Part shown: positions 8,773 to 17,019 of the stretch, one piece after another | Numbering within the stretch: the first letter of the stretch is position 1 | Layout: every line of letters begins with the position of its first letter | From: Desulfuromonas sp. | GTDB taxonomy: Bacteria; Desulfobacterota; Desulfuromonadia; Desulfuromonadales; Desulfuromonadaceae | Assembly (NCBI GenBank): GCA_021162745.1 | Contig: JAGGYC010000113.1 | Coordinates: forward strand, 75,476 to 109,610 | Length of the DNA stretch: 34,135 nucleotides | Direction: 5' to 3' | Translations under genes and position numbers: made by a program | Notes under the pieces: generated by a model | Seen by the model: only the letters and a program-made list of their open reading frames with translations | The model's database searches: none | Told to the model about the DNA's origin: nothing

Positions 8773-8783
8773 TATACAGTAAG
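8773..8783. promoter_or_regulatory. Third operator-like half-palindrome upstream of nqr
   Basis: TATACAGTAAG shares TATACAGTA with the perfect site at 8624-8634 but lacks a full right half. It lies 90 bp upstream of the proposed nqr -35. The surrounding 8684-8865 stretch otherwise shows only a short ACGGC/GCCGT stem near 8740-8757 and no gene. Confidence 0.35.
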
Positions 8784-8865
8784 GGGGCTTAGGGCGGCAG
8801 GGGAAATTGACGCCTGTTGGGTGCAGCTCGTCGGTCTTGACAGGTCGTCGGCTTGGCCGCCGATC

Positions 8866-9585
8866 TCAAGAATGTGAGTGCGTGTTATTTTCCCGGCTGT
8901 TGATGTAGCTGCGAATGGCAAACAGGTCGGGAATCTTCAGAGAGAGAAACTGAACACCGTAGCCGGCAGGGATATCGGGATAGGCAGGTTTGTCACAATC
9001 GTTGATCCAGGTGACGATCCCTTCACAGTGGATGGGGTCCTCAGTCGTCGGTAGCTCCAGTATGATGCAGACTTGGGCGTTTATTGGTGGAGGGGTTTCT
9101 GTGGCGATAAAGATTCCGCCTGTGCTTAAGTTGTAGGCGCAGGCTACGCTGAGTGTTTTGAAATTGCTGCCGTGGTGAATCCGCAGGCTTGTCTGTAGAC
9201 GGGGAAAAGAGCGATGAGCAAGGCCGAGGATGCGTCGGGCCGAAGTCGAGAACAGGTGGGTGTTGATGGGGGTGAACAGTATGTCGTCCGGGCGTGCCGT
9301 CTGACAATGATCCAAGTCGGTTGTTTCGGTACTATCGACGATGGCAACAACAGGAATATCACTGAGTCGTGAATCTTCTTTGAGTAAACGACAACAATTG
9401 CGCTGGTCAAGTTCCATGGAGGGGACGAGGAAGATGATGTCTGGACACTCTTTTCTCGCCATGTCGAGGAGCTGGGAGCCGGTGTCGGCGACGAGAATTG
9501 TAAATCCCTCCCGGTCTGAAAAGCTGTCATCGAAGGTGAGCAGAGCTTGCACGTCAGAGGAGATGAGGATGCTGTGTCGAGACAT
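8866..9585 (-). CDS. Pseudo-receiver plus PilZ domain protein (c-di-GMP type)
   Basis: The 239-residue cytoplasmic protein has two parts. Residues 1-115 have a response-regulator receiver pattern (ILISSDVQALL, CPDIIFLVPSMELDQRNCCRLLKED, IPVVAIVDS, DDILFTPI). The position that should hold the phosphorylated Asp after DIIFL is Val, so it is probably not phosphorylated. Residues about 125-230 form a PilZ domain with RSFPR (RxxxR) and NLSTGGIF (NxSxxG), the two c-di-GMP-binding motifs, and the GYGVQFL strand. It belongs to the deltaproteobacterial type in which NLSxGGxFI is followed by PxP and LELP. It likely relays c-di-GMP to motility, adhesion or transcription; the target is not shown. AAAGGGT precedes the ATG. 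Confidence 0.85.
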   Translation of the reverse strand: MSRHSILISSDVQALLTFDDSFSDREGFTILVADTGSQLLDMARKECPDIIFLVPSMELDQRNCCRLLKEDSRLSDIPVVAIVDSTETTDLDHCQTARPDDILFTPINTHLFSTSARRILGLAHRSFPRLQTSLRIHHGSNFKTLSVACAYNLSTGGIFIATETPPPINAQVCIILELPTTEDPIHCEGIVTWINDCDKPAYPDIPAGYGVQFLSLKIPDLFAIRSYINSRENNTHSHS

Positions 9586-9677
9586 GGGGACCCTTTCTCT
9601 GGTTAGTTGATTCTAAGAGATCTTGATTGAATATTTACTTATACCACGCGGTTGTGTTTCATGCCAACGGGCTAAAA

Positions 9678-11792
9678 TCAGGAGAAGCGGCTCCAGTTCA
9701 GGCGTTGCAGGTCGCGGATCAGCTTGATGGCTTCAAGGACATAGGGATCCTTGTGTGTTTTTTCCTGCCAGTCCTTGTCGTTGCTTGAGCTTGAACCCGG
9801 GTGGGTAAGCTCTTTATCTGTTTTTTCATCATCCAGAAGGGTGCGGCGTTCTGCAATGATGTCAGCCATCGTTAAGCTGCGTTGGCTATGCTCAATGCGT
9901 TGTCGAGCTTTGGCTGCAAGCTCGATAATGTGCTGCATCTGCTCATTGTTGGCAATGCGCTGTTGAGTGTTTTTTTTGAGTTGGTCGGTGGGCAATGTGT
10001 CCGGTAGTGGAGCATACTTGGTGCTGAGGATCGTATCCCACGGCATTGAATAGTCGATATACTGCTCTCCGCTCTTAACGGCTTCAAAGCGGTCGGGGAG
10101 AATGACGTCTGGAACGATACCGCGGTATTGGGTGGATCCACCGCTGATACGATAAAATTTCTGTACCGTGATTTTCAGCGCTCCCAGGGGCTTGAATTGT
10201 TCCATGTTGCGCAGCGGCAGATTGTTGTCGAGGTCGATAACGGCCTGAACGGTTCCTTTACCGTGGGTGTGCTTGCTGCCGACAATGATGGCGCGATGGT
10301 AATCCTGGAGGGCGCCGGCGAGGATTTCAGAGGCCGATGCGCTGAATTTATTCACCAGCACGATAAGAGGGCCTGCATAGTTGATCTTGGGATCTTCATC
10401 GGCCAATACCTCAATTTTTCCCGTACTGTCTTTGATCTGAACGATGGGGCCTTGTTCGATAAATAAACCTGACGTATCAACGGCATCGGTCAGTGAGCCA
10501 CCGCCGTTATTGCGTAAATCGATAATCAGGCCACTGATGTTCTGCTTGATGAGCTTATTGAGTTCTTTGCGGGTATCATCCGTTACGTTGCGCGCGTTAT
10601 GGTTGCCGTTTTGGAAGTCGCGGTAAAAGCTGGGGATCTTCAAGTAGCCGTAGGGGATGTCACTGCCCGGCAGGGTGATCACCGTCGACTTAACGAATGT
10701 GTCCTGGATCTGGACAACTTTACGAATGATTGAAATGATGCGCCGGGTACCGTCGGGCTTTTTAACGTGCAGACGTACTTCGGTGTCCTTGGGGCCGCGA
10801 ATCAATGTGACGGCATCACGGATACGGGTATCGGTAATGTCAACCGGCTCGTTGTCCCCTTCTGCAACCTTGAGAATGATGTCTTCACTGCCCAGTTGCC
10901 CCTCTTGCTCAGCGGCACCGCCGGGGATCAGGCTGACAACTTTGATATAGCCATCTTCTTCGCGCAGCAAGGCACCGATCCCTTCCAGGGAGCCGCGCAT
11001 GTGGATGTCGAAATCCTCTTTTTGGGCAGGTGGCAGGTAGTTGCTGTGGGGATCGTATGCCCGTGAAATCGCATTGAGGTAACGGCTGAAATGCTCCTGT
11101 TCCTGTTCTTTGAGCATGCGTGTAAACAGGTGGTTGTAGCGTTTTGCGACCTTTTCCCGCGCTTGTTGCCGCAGTTCGTCGTCTGAAAGTTCTGGCTGTG
11201 GCTTGACGGTGTCGGCGGTTTTGTTCTCGGCCTCTTCGCGGGTTCGATCAGCATCTTCTTTCAGGTCGAGAAAGCGGTTGGCGACCTGGTATTTCAGTGT
11301 CTTGCGCCAGCGCTCACGGAGTTGGTCGCCGTCATTGCAGAACTCGAGTTTCTTGTTGTCGGTTTCCAACTGTTCCGGGCGGTCAAAACTGAAGGGATGG
11401 GTCAGCAGTTGTGCCACCATCTCGCGGACAACCTCAATCCGTTCCGTCATGATCTGGGCGCTGTAGACGGGCAAGTGAATCATGCCGCGGCGGATCTCGT
11501 TGTCAATGTAGCTTTCATAGGCGGCGAGCATTTTGACGTCTGTTGTCAGCAGGAAGCGTTTTTGGGCGTCGAGTTGCTTGAGGTAGAGATCAAAGGCGGC
11601 CACTGAGAGATCGTCATTGAGAATCTTGTGGCTGTAGTGGTGGCGCGTAAGATGTTGACTGACGATAAATCCCAGTAACTTGGCGCGCTGTGGATCAAAT
11701 TCCTGATTAGGCAGCGGACTGGCTGTGGCCAAGCTGGTCAGGGTTGTGCAGAGAATCAGGAGTAGTGGGATAAGTCTTCGGTAGATGGTCAT
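9678..11792 (-). CDS. prc: Tail-specific carboxy-terminal protease (Prc/Tsp, S41)
   Basis: From the chosen ATG the protein has 704 residues. A signal peptide (about 1-25, ending ATA-SP) sends it to the periplasm. A long helical N-terminal domain holds DDLSVAAFDLYLKQLDAQKRFLL. A PDZ domain (about 265-345; GSLEGIGALL...IPGGAAEQEGQLGSEDIILKV) and the S41 peptidase core follow, with GLIIDLRNNGGGSL and the catalytic Ser in SASASE (about Ser486). The general-base Lys lies in HGKGTVQ (about Lys512), and a Tsp-type C-terminal domain follows. It degrades proteins marked by nonpolar C-termini. A GTG at 11825 would add 11 residues ahead of the signal peptide and is less likely. A terminator upstream separates it from dgkA. 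Confidence 0.94.
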   Translation of the reverse strand: MTIYRRLIPLLLILCTTLTSLATASPLPNQEFDPQRAKLLGFIVSQHLTRHHYSHKILNDDLSVAAFDLYLKQLDAQKRFLLTTDVKMLAAYESYIDNEIRRGMIHLPVYSAQIMTERIEVVREMVAQLLTHPFSFDRPEQLETDNKKLEFCNDGDQLRERWRKTLKYQVANRFLDLKEDADRTREEAENKTADTVKPQPELSDDELRQQAREKVAKRYNHLFTRMLKEQEQEHFSRYLNAISRAYDPHSNYLPPAQKEDFDIHMRGSLEGIGALLREEDGYIKVVSLIPGGAAEQEGQLGSEDIILKVAEGDNEPVDITDTRIRDAVTLIRGPKDTEVRLHVKKPDGTRRIISIIRKVVQIQDTFVKSTVITLPGSDIPYGYLKIPSFYRDFQNGNHNARNVTDDTRKELNKLIKQNISGLIIDLRNNGGGSLTDAVDTSGLFIEQGPIVQIKDSTGKIEVLADEDPKINYAGPLIVLVNKFSASASEILAGALQDYHRAIIVGSKHTHGKGTVQAVIDLDNNLPLRNMEQFKPLGALKITVQKFYRISGGSTQYRGIVPDVILPDRFEAVKSGEQYIDYSMPWDTILSTKYAPLPDTLPTDQLKKNTQQRIANNEQMQHIIELAAKARQRIEHSQRSLTMADIIAERRTLLDDEKTDKELTHPGSSSSNDKDWQEKTHKDPYVLEAIKLIRDLQRLNWSRFS

Positions 11793-11960
11793 GGAGTTGT
11801 CAGTCCTTATGTCTGTGACCAGCACAATCGAGCTGGATTGTGATTGTTGTTTGTCTATGTCGGGCCAACAGTCGCCCGGGGAGTCTGTTGGCGGTTTTTC
11901 CGGAGTTTGTTGTCTGCCCCCAGCCTGTGCTTAGCCTAGCATAGTCTTGTGCCGGGGGAT

Positions 11961-11992
11961 AAAAAAAGGCCGGCAAGGGGAGGTTGCCGGCC
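11961..11992 (-). terminator. Rho-independent terminator after dgkA
   Basis: On the minus strand GGCCGGCAA (11992-11984) and TTGCCGGCC (11976-11968) make a perfect 9-bp GC-rich stem with a 7-nt loop, followed by seven T. It ends transcription of the dinG-like/dgkA pair about 140 bp past the dgkA stop. A small AT stem GGTTTTT/AAAAACC at 12003-12020 lies in the same 340-bp noncoding stretch, which otherwise holds no gene. Confidence 0.92.
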
Positions 11993-12134
11993 AAAAGTAG
12001 GAGGTTTTTGTGGAAAAACCGTTTCCTGCTGTTGATGGTTAAACTATAGCGTATCGATGGTGTCTGTGCCACGTGGGAACTCGTAAACTTTTGGGGATGA
12101 GTTCCTGTTTTTTTACTGTGTATTTGCACAGCGA

Positions 12135-12506
12135 TTAAGCGAATCGTTGTATGGCGATGAGTAGCCAGGTCAGTGTTGCGCCAAGCAGGGCAACAAAAAC
12201 CATGGCCGAGCCCAGGTCTTTGGCTCGGCCGGCCAGCGGGTGATGTTCATCGCTGATGCGATCAACCACCGCCTCAATGGCTGAGTTGGCCAGCTCGGCG
12301 ATCACTACGCTGTACAGGGTTGTTAACAGCAGTGCTGTCTGGGTGAGGGTTTCTCCGACAATGAAGGCGAAGGGGGTGAGCAGTGCCGCCATGATGATCT
12401 CCTGGCGAAAGGCGGCTTCATGTTTCCAGGCAGCCTGTAGTCCTTGCCAGGAGTAACCGGCGGCATTGATGAGTCGGGATAGTCCCGTTTTGTCAGGTTT
12501 TGCCAT
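12135..12506 (-). CDS. dgkA: Diacylglycerol kinase
   Basis: The 123-residue integral membrane enzyme phosphorylates diacylglycerol to phosphatidic acid. It has an amphipathic N-terminus (RLINAAGYSWQGLQAAWKHEAAFRQE), three transmembrane helices and the signature ELANSAIEAVVDRISDEHHPLAGRAKDLGSAMVF. The first Glu and Asn of ELANSAIE and the following Asp belong to the conserved active site. Length is typical of the small DgkA family. It begins 2 bp after the stop of the helicase gene on the same strand, so the two are cotranscribed; I see no functional link. Confidence 0.95.
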   Translation of the reverse strand: MAKPDKTGLSRLINAAGYSWQGLQAAWKHEAAFRQEIIMAALLTPFAFIVGETLTQTALLLTTLYSVVIAELANSAIEAVVDRISDEHHPLAGRAKDLGSAMVFVALLGATLTWLLIAIQRFA

Positions 12507-12508
12507 CG

Positions 12509-15103
12509 TTAGTCATGCTCCGTTATGGGAGGATCTTCTCCGCTGGAAGAGGGTGGATTGAAAAAATCGATCAGCGCCTGTTGAATCTGAACTGCTGGCG
12601 CTATGATCCGACGAGCGGGGGGGAGTGAGTTGAGGAAGATACGCCCATAGCCTTTGCTTGCCACGCGCTGGTCGAGGATCAGCACCACGCCACGATCCTG
12701 CCGATGACGGATCAGGCGACCAAAGCCCTGTTTCAGGCGTAGTACGGCCTGGGGAACTGTGTAGTGCATGAACGGATCACGTCCCTGCTGTTTTAGGAAC
12801 TCGCTACGGGCAATCTGGATCGGTTCCGTTGGGACACGAAACGGCAGGCGGGTGATGATCACCTGTTCAAGGGCTCTTCCCGGCACGTCAACGCCTTCCC
12901 AGAATGAATCGGTGCCAAACAGGATGTTCTGGTGGCTTTGACGGAACTTCTTCAGCAGCAGGTGGCGGGCGCTCTGTCCCTGACAGAGGCAGTTGAGTCC
13001 TCGGGCATGTAGGGGGGGCTCAAGTTCGTTGTATAGTTTTCGCAGTAAGGAGTAGGCGGTAAAAAGGACAAAGCTGCGGCCGTTTGAAGCCTGGACGGCT
13101 TGTTCAATTTGACTGCTGAGCATGGCGGCATAGCTGTTGTGGGTTGGGGGAGCAATATCTGTTGGCACGGCGACGATGGCTTGCGTGGCAAAATCAAATG
13201 GTGATTCCAACAACAGTTCACTGCGGCGCACATCGGGACAGAGGTCAAGGCCGGTGCGTTGATTGAAAAAAGTAAAGCGATGATTGACGGTCAGGGTGGC
13301 ACTGGTGAGGATAATGCTGCGAAAGCGGTCGTAGACGGCCTCTTTGAGGGTATTGGCGACACTGATCGGGGCGGTGTTGAGCCACAAAACGGGGTCCTTG
13401 CGCTGGGCGGCGGGACGGATAATCTCCAGCCAGGTGCAGGCGCTGCTGTTGGCGCTCAAGAAATAACTGAGGTCAGCGCTGAGACAACTCAGGCGGCCAC
13501 GCATGCCGCGAATATCAATTAACTGCGGGGTGATTTTTTCGGCGGCGTCATCGGGGAGCTGTTCACACAATTTGATGAGCAGTTCAAGTTGTAATGCTAC
13601 TTGACTGCTGCTTTTGGTCAACGGTTGCAGGCTGTCCTGTAAGTGTTGCCAGCGTTCGCCCTGGGTCTGATCGGGGGTGATCCGCCAGCGTAACTTATCA
13701 TTTCTCCAGCGTGTCTCGCGTGCGTCGGGAGACAGCAGGTTCCGTTGGCGGCTGAATTGCTCCATCGCCTCATCACGTAACTGTCGGCAATGGGCGAGCA
13801 GTTCCTCAATGCGTTGATAGAGGCTGTCGTACAGGGGACCGTGGCTATCGGGGAGTTCTTTGGCCAAGCTGCTTAACAGTCGGGACAGCATGCCGCGATC
13901 CTGCTTGCGGGGGTGGACCAGGCGATTGAGGATATAGCCGAAACTGTGTGCGCTGATGCGGATGGAAAAATTGCGTGTCGCCGCATCTTCGAGGTGATGA
14001 GCCTCGTCGATGATGATGCGGCTGTATGGTGGCAGGACGGCTGCCGAGCTGTAGTTTTCCGTCTGGGCGCGAACGGCCAGATCCGCAAGGAGAAGGGCGT
14101 GATTGACGATGAGCAGATCGGCGTGGGAAGCGCGACGTCGGGCTTTGTGGAAAAAGCAATTGCTGTAATGGGGGCAGCGGGTGCGAGGGCATTGATCTAT
14201 CTCACAGCACACCTCCGCCCAGACGGCTGCGGCAGGGATAAAGGTCAGCTCGTCGCGGCTACCGGCTTTTGTCGTTGTTGCCCACTCGCTGAGGTGGTTG
14301 AGTTCGCTGGTGTGCTCCGACTGGAACAGTTCTGGTTCGCGGCAGGCGTTGTCCGTGCGGCGCAGGCACAGGTAGTTATTGCGCCCCTTGACCAGCACGG
14401 CAATGAAGTCGTCGTTGAGGGCTTTTTTAAGCAGTGGCAGGTCTTTGCTGATCAGCTGTTCCTGCAGGTTGATGGTGTTGGTTGAGATCGCCACCGGTTG
14501 TTCATTGCGGAGAGACCAGAGGATGGCTGGAACCAGGTAGGCAAGGCTTTTGCCGGTGCCGGTTCCTGCTTCGATGGCCGCCAGGCCATCATTGTTGAAT
14601 GCTTCTGCGGCGGCAAAGGCCATGCGTAATTGCTCGGGGCGCTCTTCGTAGTTATCCAGGTGGGTTGCCAGAGCCCCTTCAGGGCCAAGTAGCTCGGCAA
14701 TGGTGTCCGGTTGGATCGCGCGGTGTTGTGGAGCCGGGCAGGCATCGACAATCTTGTACACGTTTTCAACAGAGTTATCCACAATGTGGAAGCCGACGCC
14801 CATTTCGCCGAGGCGAGCTGCGATGGTAAGGTCGGCACTGGAAGGTGTCAGGTTGCCTGAGGGGTGGTTGTGGATAACGGTATCGCCGCTGCAGCAGCGG
14901 CTGGTGATGGCCGGAACGGCTTGGTGGTTGCCGCGGGCCAGAATGGTGGCACCGTTGATAGCGAGGGTGGGATCGGTGTGGCCAAGAAAGAAAACCTCGT
15001 TGCCGTCGCTTTTGGCGATGGCATGGCGCATGAGATCCCGGCATGTAGTCGAGTAATTTTTTAGCGTGTTATCAGTAAGTGACATGGCTGGCGAGTGTAG
15101 CAT
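12509..15103 (-). CDS. RadC-like JAMM domain fused to DinG/XPD-type helicase
   Basis: The 864-residue protein joins two enzymes. Residues about 15-125 are a RadC-like JAB domain with a complete JAMM metal set: E36 in GNEVFFLG, then HNHPSGNLTPSSAD with H78, H80 and D91. From about 140 on it is a superfamily 2 DinG-type helicase. Walker A is AIEAGTGTGKS (about 177-186), a cysteine group (VCCEIDQCPRTRCPHYSNC) fits the [4Fe-4S] domain of XPD/DinG, IIIDEAHH is the DEAH box, and QGFGRLIRHRQDRGVVLILDQR is motif VI. It is expected to unwind DNA 5' to 3' in repair or R-loop removal. An ATG at 15085 is an alternative start; neither has a clear ribosome site. No frameshift is seen. Confidence 0.9.
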   Translation of the reverse strand: MLHSPAMSLTDNTLKNYSTTCRDLMRHAIAKSDGNEVFFLGHTDPTLAINGATILARGNHQAVPAITSRCCSGDTVIHNHPSGNLTPSSADLTIAARLGEMGVGFHIVDNSVENVYKIVDACPAPQHRAIQPDTIAELLGPEGALATHLDNYEERPEQLRMAFAAAEAFNNDGLAAIEAGTGTGKSLAYLVPAILWSLRNEQPVAISTNTINLQEQLISKDLPLLKKALNDDFIAVLVKGRNNYLCLRRTDNACREPELFQSEHTSELNHLSEWATTTKAGSRDELTFIPAAAVWAEVCCEIDQCPRTRCPHYSNCFFHKARRRASHADLLIVNHALLLADLAVRAQTENYSSAAVLPPYSRIIIDEAHHLEDAATRNFSIRISAHSFGYILNRLVHPRKQDRGMLSRLLSSLAKELPDSHGPLYDSLYQRIEELLAHCRQLRDEAMEQFSRQRNLLSPDARETRWRNDKLRWRITPDQTQGERWQHLQDSLQPLTKSSSQVALQLELLIKLCEQLPDDAAEKITPQLIDIRGMRGRLSCLSADLSYFLSANSSACTWLEIIRPAAQRKDPVLWLNTAPISVANTLKEAVYDRFRSIILTSATLTVNHRFTFFNQRTGLDLCPDVRRSELLLESPFDFATQAIVAVPTDIAPPTHNSYAAMLSSQIEQAVQASNGRSFVLFTAYSLLRKLYNELEPPLHARGLNCLCQGQSARHLLLKKFRQSHQNILFGTDSFWEGVDVPGRALEQVIITRLPFRVPTEPIQIARSEFLKQQGRDPFMHYTVPQAVLRLKQGFGRLIRHRQDRGVVLILDQRVASKGYGRIFLNSLPPARRIIAPAVQIQQALIDFFNPPSSSGEDPPITEHD

Positions 15104-15167
15104 TGGACGGCAAGGAAGGTGCGTAAATTTTACCGGCAGGCAAAAAAATATGCTATGTAGCTTGGTC

Positions 15168-15196
15168 TTGACTCTTAAGCTCAGGCGTTCTAGGAT
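15168..15196 (+). promoter_or_regulatory. Sigma70-type promoter for the IscU-like gene
   Basis: TTGACT (15168-15173) and TAGGAT (15191-15196) are separated by exactly 17 bp, a good vegetative promoter, about 57 bp before the ATG at 15260. A ribosome site AGGAG follows near 15250. No convincing IscR-type palindrome was recognised. Confidence 0.6.
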
Positions 15197-15259
15197 GAAT
15201 AAAACAAATCAGATGATTTTACTCGGATTAATCGGGATTGTCAAACAGGAGTAATTTTT

Positions 15260-15646
15260 ATGTACACCGATAAAGTGATGGAGCACTTCTCTAACCCGCG
15301 AAACGTTGGCCAGATCGAGAACCCCAATGTGGTTGTCAAGGTGGGGGATCCCGGCTGTGGGGATGCGGTGCTGATTTTTCTCAAAATTGACAATAATATC
15401 ATTACCGATATTAAATATAAGGTCTACGGCTGTGGCGCGGCAATTGCGACAACATCGATGGCCAGCACGATGGTTATGGGGAAGTCTCTCGATGAGGCCC
15501 TGGAGGTGACGGACGAAAAGGTCGCCGGGGCGCTCGGTGGTCTTCCTGAAAATAAGCAGCATTGTTCCAATCTGGCAGCCACAGCTATTCGGGCGGCCGT
15601 AACGCGCTATCTTCATCCTCCCGAGGAGGAGGTTTCCGCCTCCTAA
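15260..15646 (+). CDS. IscU/NifU N-terminal type Fe-S cluster scaffold
   Basis: The 128-residue protein assembles Fe-S clusters for transfer to apoproteins. The three ligand cysteines are present: C33 in DPGCGD, C58 in YGCGAAIA and C102 in KQHCSNLA. D35, the conserved residue that makes the cluster labile, is also present. The start MYTDKVMEHFSNPRNVG is typical for NifU-like scaffolds of anaerobes. The C-terminus is a short acidic tail and lacks the Nfu domain of full NifU. It stands alone here with its own promoter and terminator and no cysteine desulfurase beside it. Sitting between two respiratory operons rich in Fe-S proteins, it may serve Nuo and Nqr, but that is inference. Confidence 0.93.
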   Translation: MYTDKVMEHFSNPRNVGQIENPNVVVKVGDPGCGDAVLIFLKIDNNIITDIKYKVYGCGAAIATTSMASTMVMGKSLDEALEVTDEKVAGALGGLPENKQHCSNLAATAIRAAVTRYLHPPEEEVSAS

Positions 15647-15683
15647 CCGCCTGTCAAAATTTAGATACTCGAGAAAGCCCTGT

Positions 15684-15712
15684 CCCTGTTTTAGCCGGTC
15701 AGGGTTTTTTTT
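15684..15712 (+). terminator. Terminator after the IscU-like gene
   Basis: CCCTG (15684-15688) pairs with CAGGG (15700-15704), followed by eight T. The short stem overlaps the last codons of the convergent SDR gene. Confidence 0.65.
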
Positions 15713-16584
15713 ATCCCTTCTTCGAGAGCGGTCGGTGTGATGTGGAGATCATGTGACCAGATGCGAGGATCGCAGACATTGCCGTTGGTCAGCATGCTGA
15801 TCTGCTCGCTGGTGACCGGGTAGGCCGGGAATCTTTCGAGGTAGTGCGTTATCCGGCGCATGAGTGACAATGGCTGGTGGAGCTTGGTCGGTTTTTTTCT
15901 GCCCAGAGCGGTGGCAAACAGGTCGATGAGCTCGTCGTAGCTGCACTGGTCGGGGCCGCAGCAGTGATAGGTGTTGTGAATGCTGCTCGGGGTGCTCAGG
16001 GCATTGGCGAAGCCGGTAACGACATCGGTAATGTAGACGGGGGACAGCTGATATTGACCGTTGCCGATAATGGGAATGATCGGCAGCAATCGTACCTGCT
16101 GGCTGAGCATGTGGGTGAATTCACCTCCTGATCCATAGATCAGCGATGGTCGGAAGATTGTCCATTCCAGGCGGGAGTGGCGAGCCAGCTGTTCAGCATG
16201 CCATTTGCTGGTTAGGTAGTTGCCGTCAGCCGTTTCACAGGCGCCGTTAGCGCTCATGTGCAGATAGCGGGAGATCCCGGCCTGTTCTGCGGCCTCAATG
16301 ATGTTGCGCGTTGCTTCAACGTGGAGTCGTTCGAAGGTGATATTGCGCTGAGGGAATGCTCGAATGATTCCCACCAGGTGGATGATGGCATCACAACCTG
16401 CCAAGCTGGCGACCAGACTGGCTTTATCGGTAATGTCACCGCTGTGGTATTCGATGTTGGTGCGGTATGGTTGGAATGTCGGGGTAGAGCGAGCCAGGCA
16501 GCGAACTTGATGATTGTTGCTGGCTAGGTAACGTATGAGGTGGCTGCCGACAAAGCCGGTGCCCCCGGTGATGAAAATGCGCAT
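15691..16584 (-). CDS. Atypical SDR protein, complex I NDUFA9-like
   Basis: The 297-residue NAD(P)-binding protein has an N-terminal Rossmann motif TGGTGFVGSHLIRYL (7-21), HLVGIIR in the middle, and a YxxxK pair in NYLTSKWHAEQ followed by TIFRPSLIYGSGG. This is the atypical short-chain dehydrogenase group that includes mitochondrial complex I subunit NDUFA9. Bacterial members are often found near or annotated after complex I, though a role there is not proven; nucleotide-sugar epimerase is the generic alternative. It is divergent from the nuo operon across a 435-bp regulatory region and convergent with the IscU-like gene. GGAGGGT precedes its ATG. The YxxxK pair suggests it may keep enzyme activity, unlike NDUFA9. 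Confidence 0.85.
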   Translation of the reverse strand: MRIFITGGTGFVGSHLIRYLASNNHQVRCLARSTPTFQPYRTNIEYHSGDITDKASLVASLAGCDAIIHLVGIIRAFPQRNITFERLHVEATRNIIEAAEQAGISRYLHMSANGACETADGNYLTSKWHAEQLARHSRLEWTIFRPSLIYGSGGEFTHMLSQQVRLLPIIPIIGNGQYQLSPVYITDVVTGFANALSTPSSIHNTYHCCGPDQCSYDELIDLFATALGRKKPTKLHQPLSLMRRITHYLERFPAYPVTSEQISMLTNGNVCDPRIWSHDLHITPTALEEGIKKTLTG

Positions 16585-16777
16585 AGGTCGGACCCTCCGA
16601 TCAAGGTAGGTTAAGTGACCGCCGACATCTCGTCGTTTGCCGATTGTTGAGCAAAGTATAGCAAAAAAATCGCTGCGAATTAAAAACTGAGTAAGATTTC
16701 CTGTAAATCGTCATCTGGCCGTATATAATCGATTTTTCCACTGAAAAGCTGTTTTATTTGTATGGGAAGTGGTTGAG

Positions 16778-16788
16778 TATACGGTATT
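16778..16788. promoter_or_regulatory. Operator-like palindrome upstream of nuoA (distal)
   Basis: TATACGGTATT contains the perfect 9-bp palindrome ATAC-G-GTAT. It matches the nqr sites at 8624-8634 in all but two positions. It lies about 140 bp upstream of the proposed nuo -35. Confidence 0.45.
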
Positions 16789-16875
16789 TTTTTGGATTTT
16801 TTGCGCCCGAAAACAGGAGGCGAAATGAAGGGTAAAACTCCACTGTATGCTGCGTAAGTATCTGTAAAATTAGGG

Positions 16876-16947
16876 TATAATCGTTCGGAGATTGCATACA
16901 GTATACTCTATTTTTCCCTTGACAAAGGAGGCGTTTTGACTTAACTT
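16876..16947 (+). promoter_or_regulatory. nuo promoter region with proximal operator
   Basis: Two promoter candidates exist. TTGACA (16919-16924) with TAACTT (16942-16947) at 17 bp is the better -35; a perfect TATAAT stands at 16876-16881 without a good -35. Between them lies CATACAGTATA (16895-16905), one mismatch from the perfect nqr operator TATACAGTATA. It would sit just upstream of the first promoter or just downstream of the second. Another related half-site, TATACAGTTTT, is in the leader at 16971-16981. Confidence 0.5.
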
Positions 16948-17019
16948 GCACGACGCTAAAATTATTGATTTATACAGTTTTTAAGACATTGAGTTAACCC
17001 TGTCAGGAGGCGCTGTTCC

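Noticed and set aside
11800-12129. 109-codon open frame between dgkA and prc
   Set aside because: It runs through a clear terminator hairpin and has no coding character.
13913-14485. 190-codon open frame antisense to the helicase gene
   Set aside because: Opposite strand of well-conserved helicase motifs; no independent support.
16825-16857. Ten-codon ORF (MKGKTPLYAA) with a perfect AGGAGG upstream of nuoA
   Set aside because: Possible leader peptide, but it lies upstream of the likely nuo promoters and no attenuator hairpin follows, so it is probably chance.
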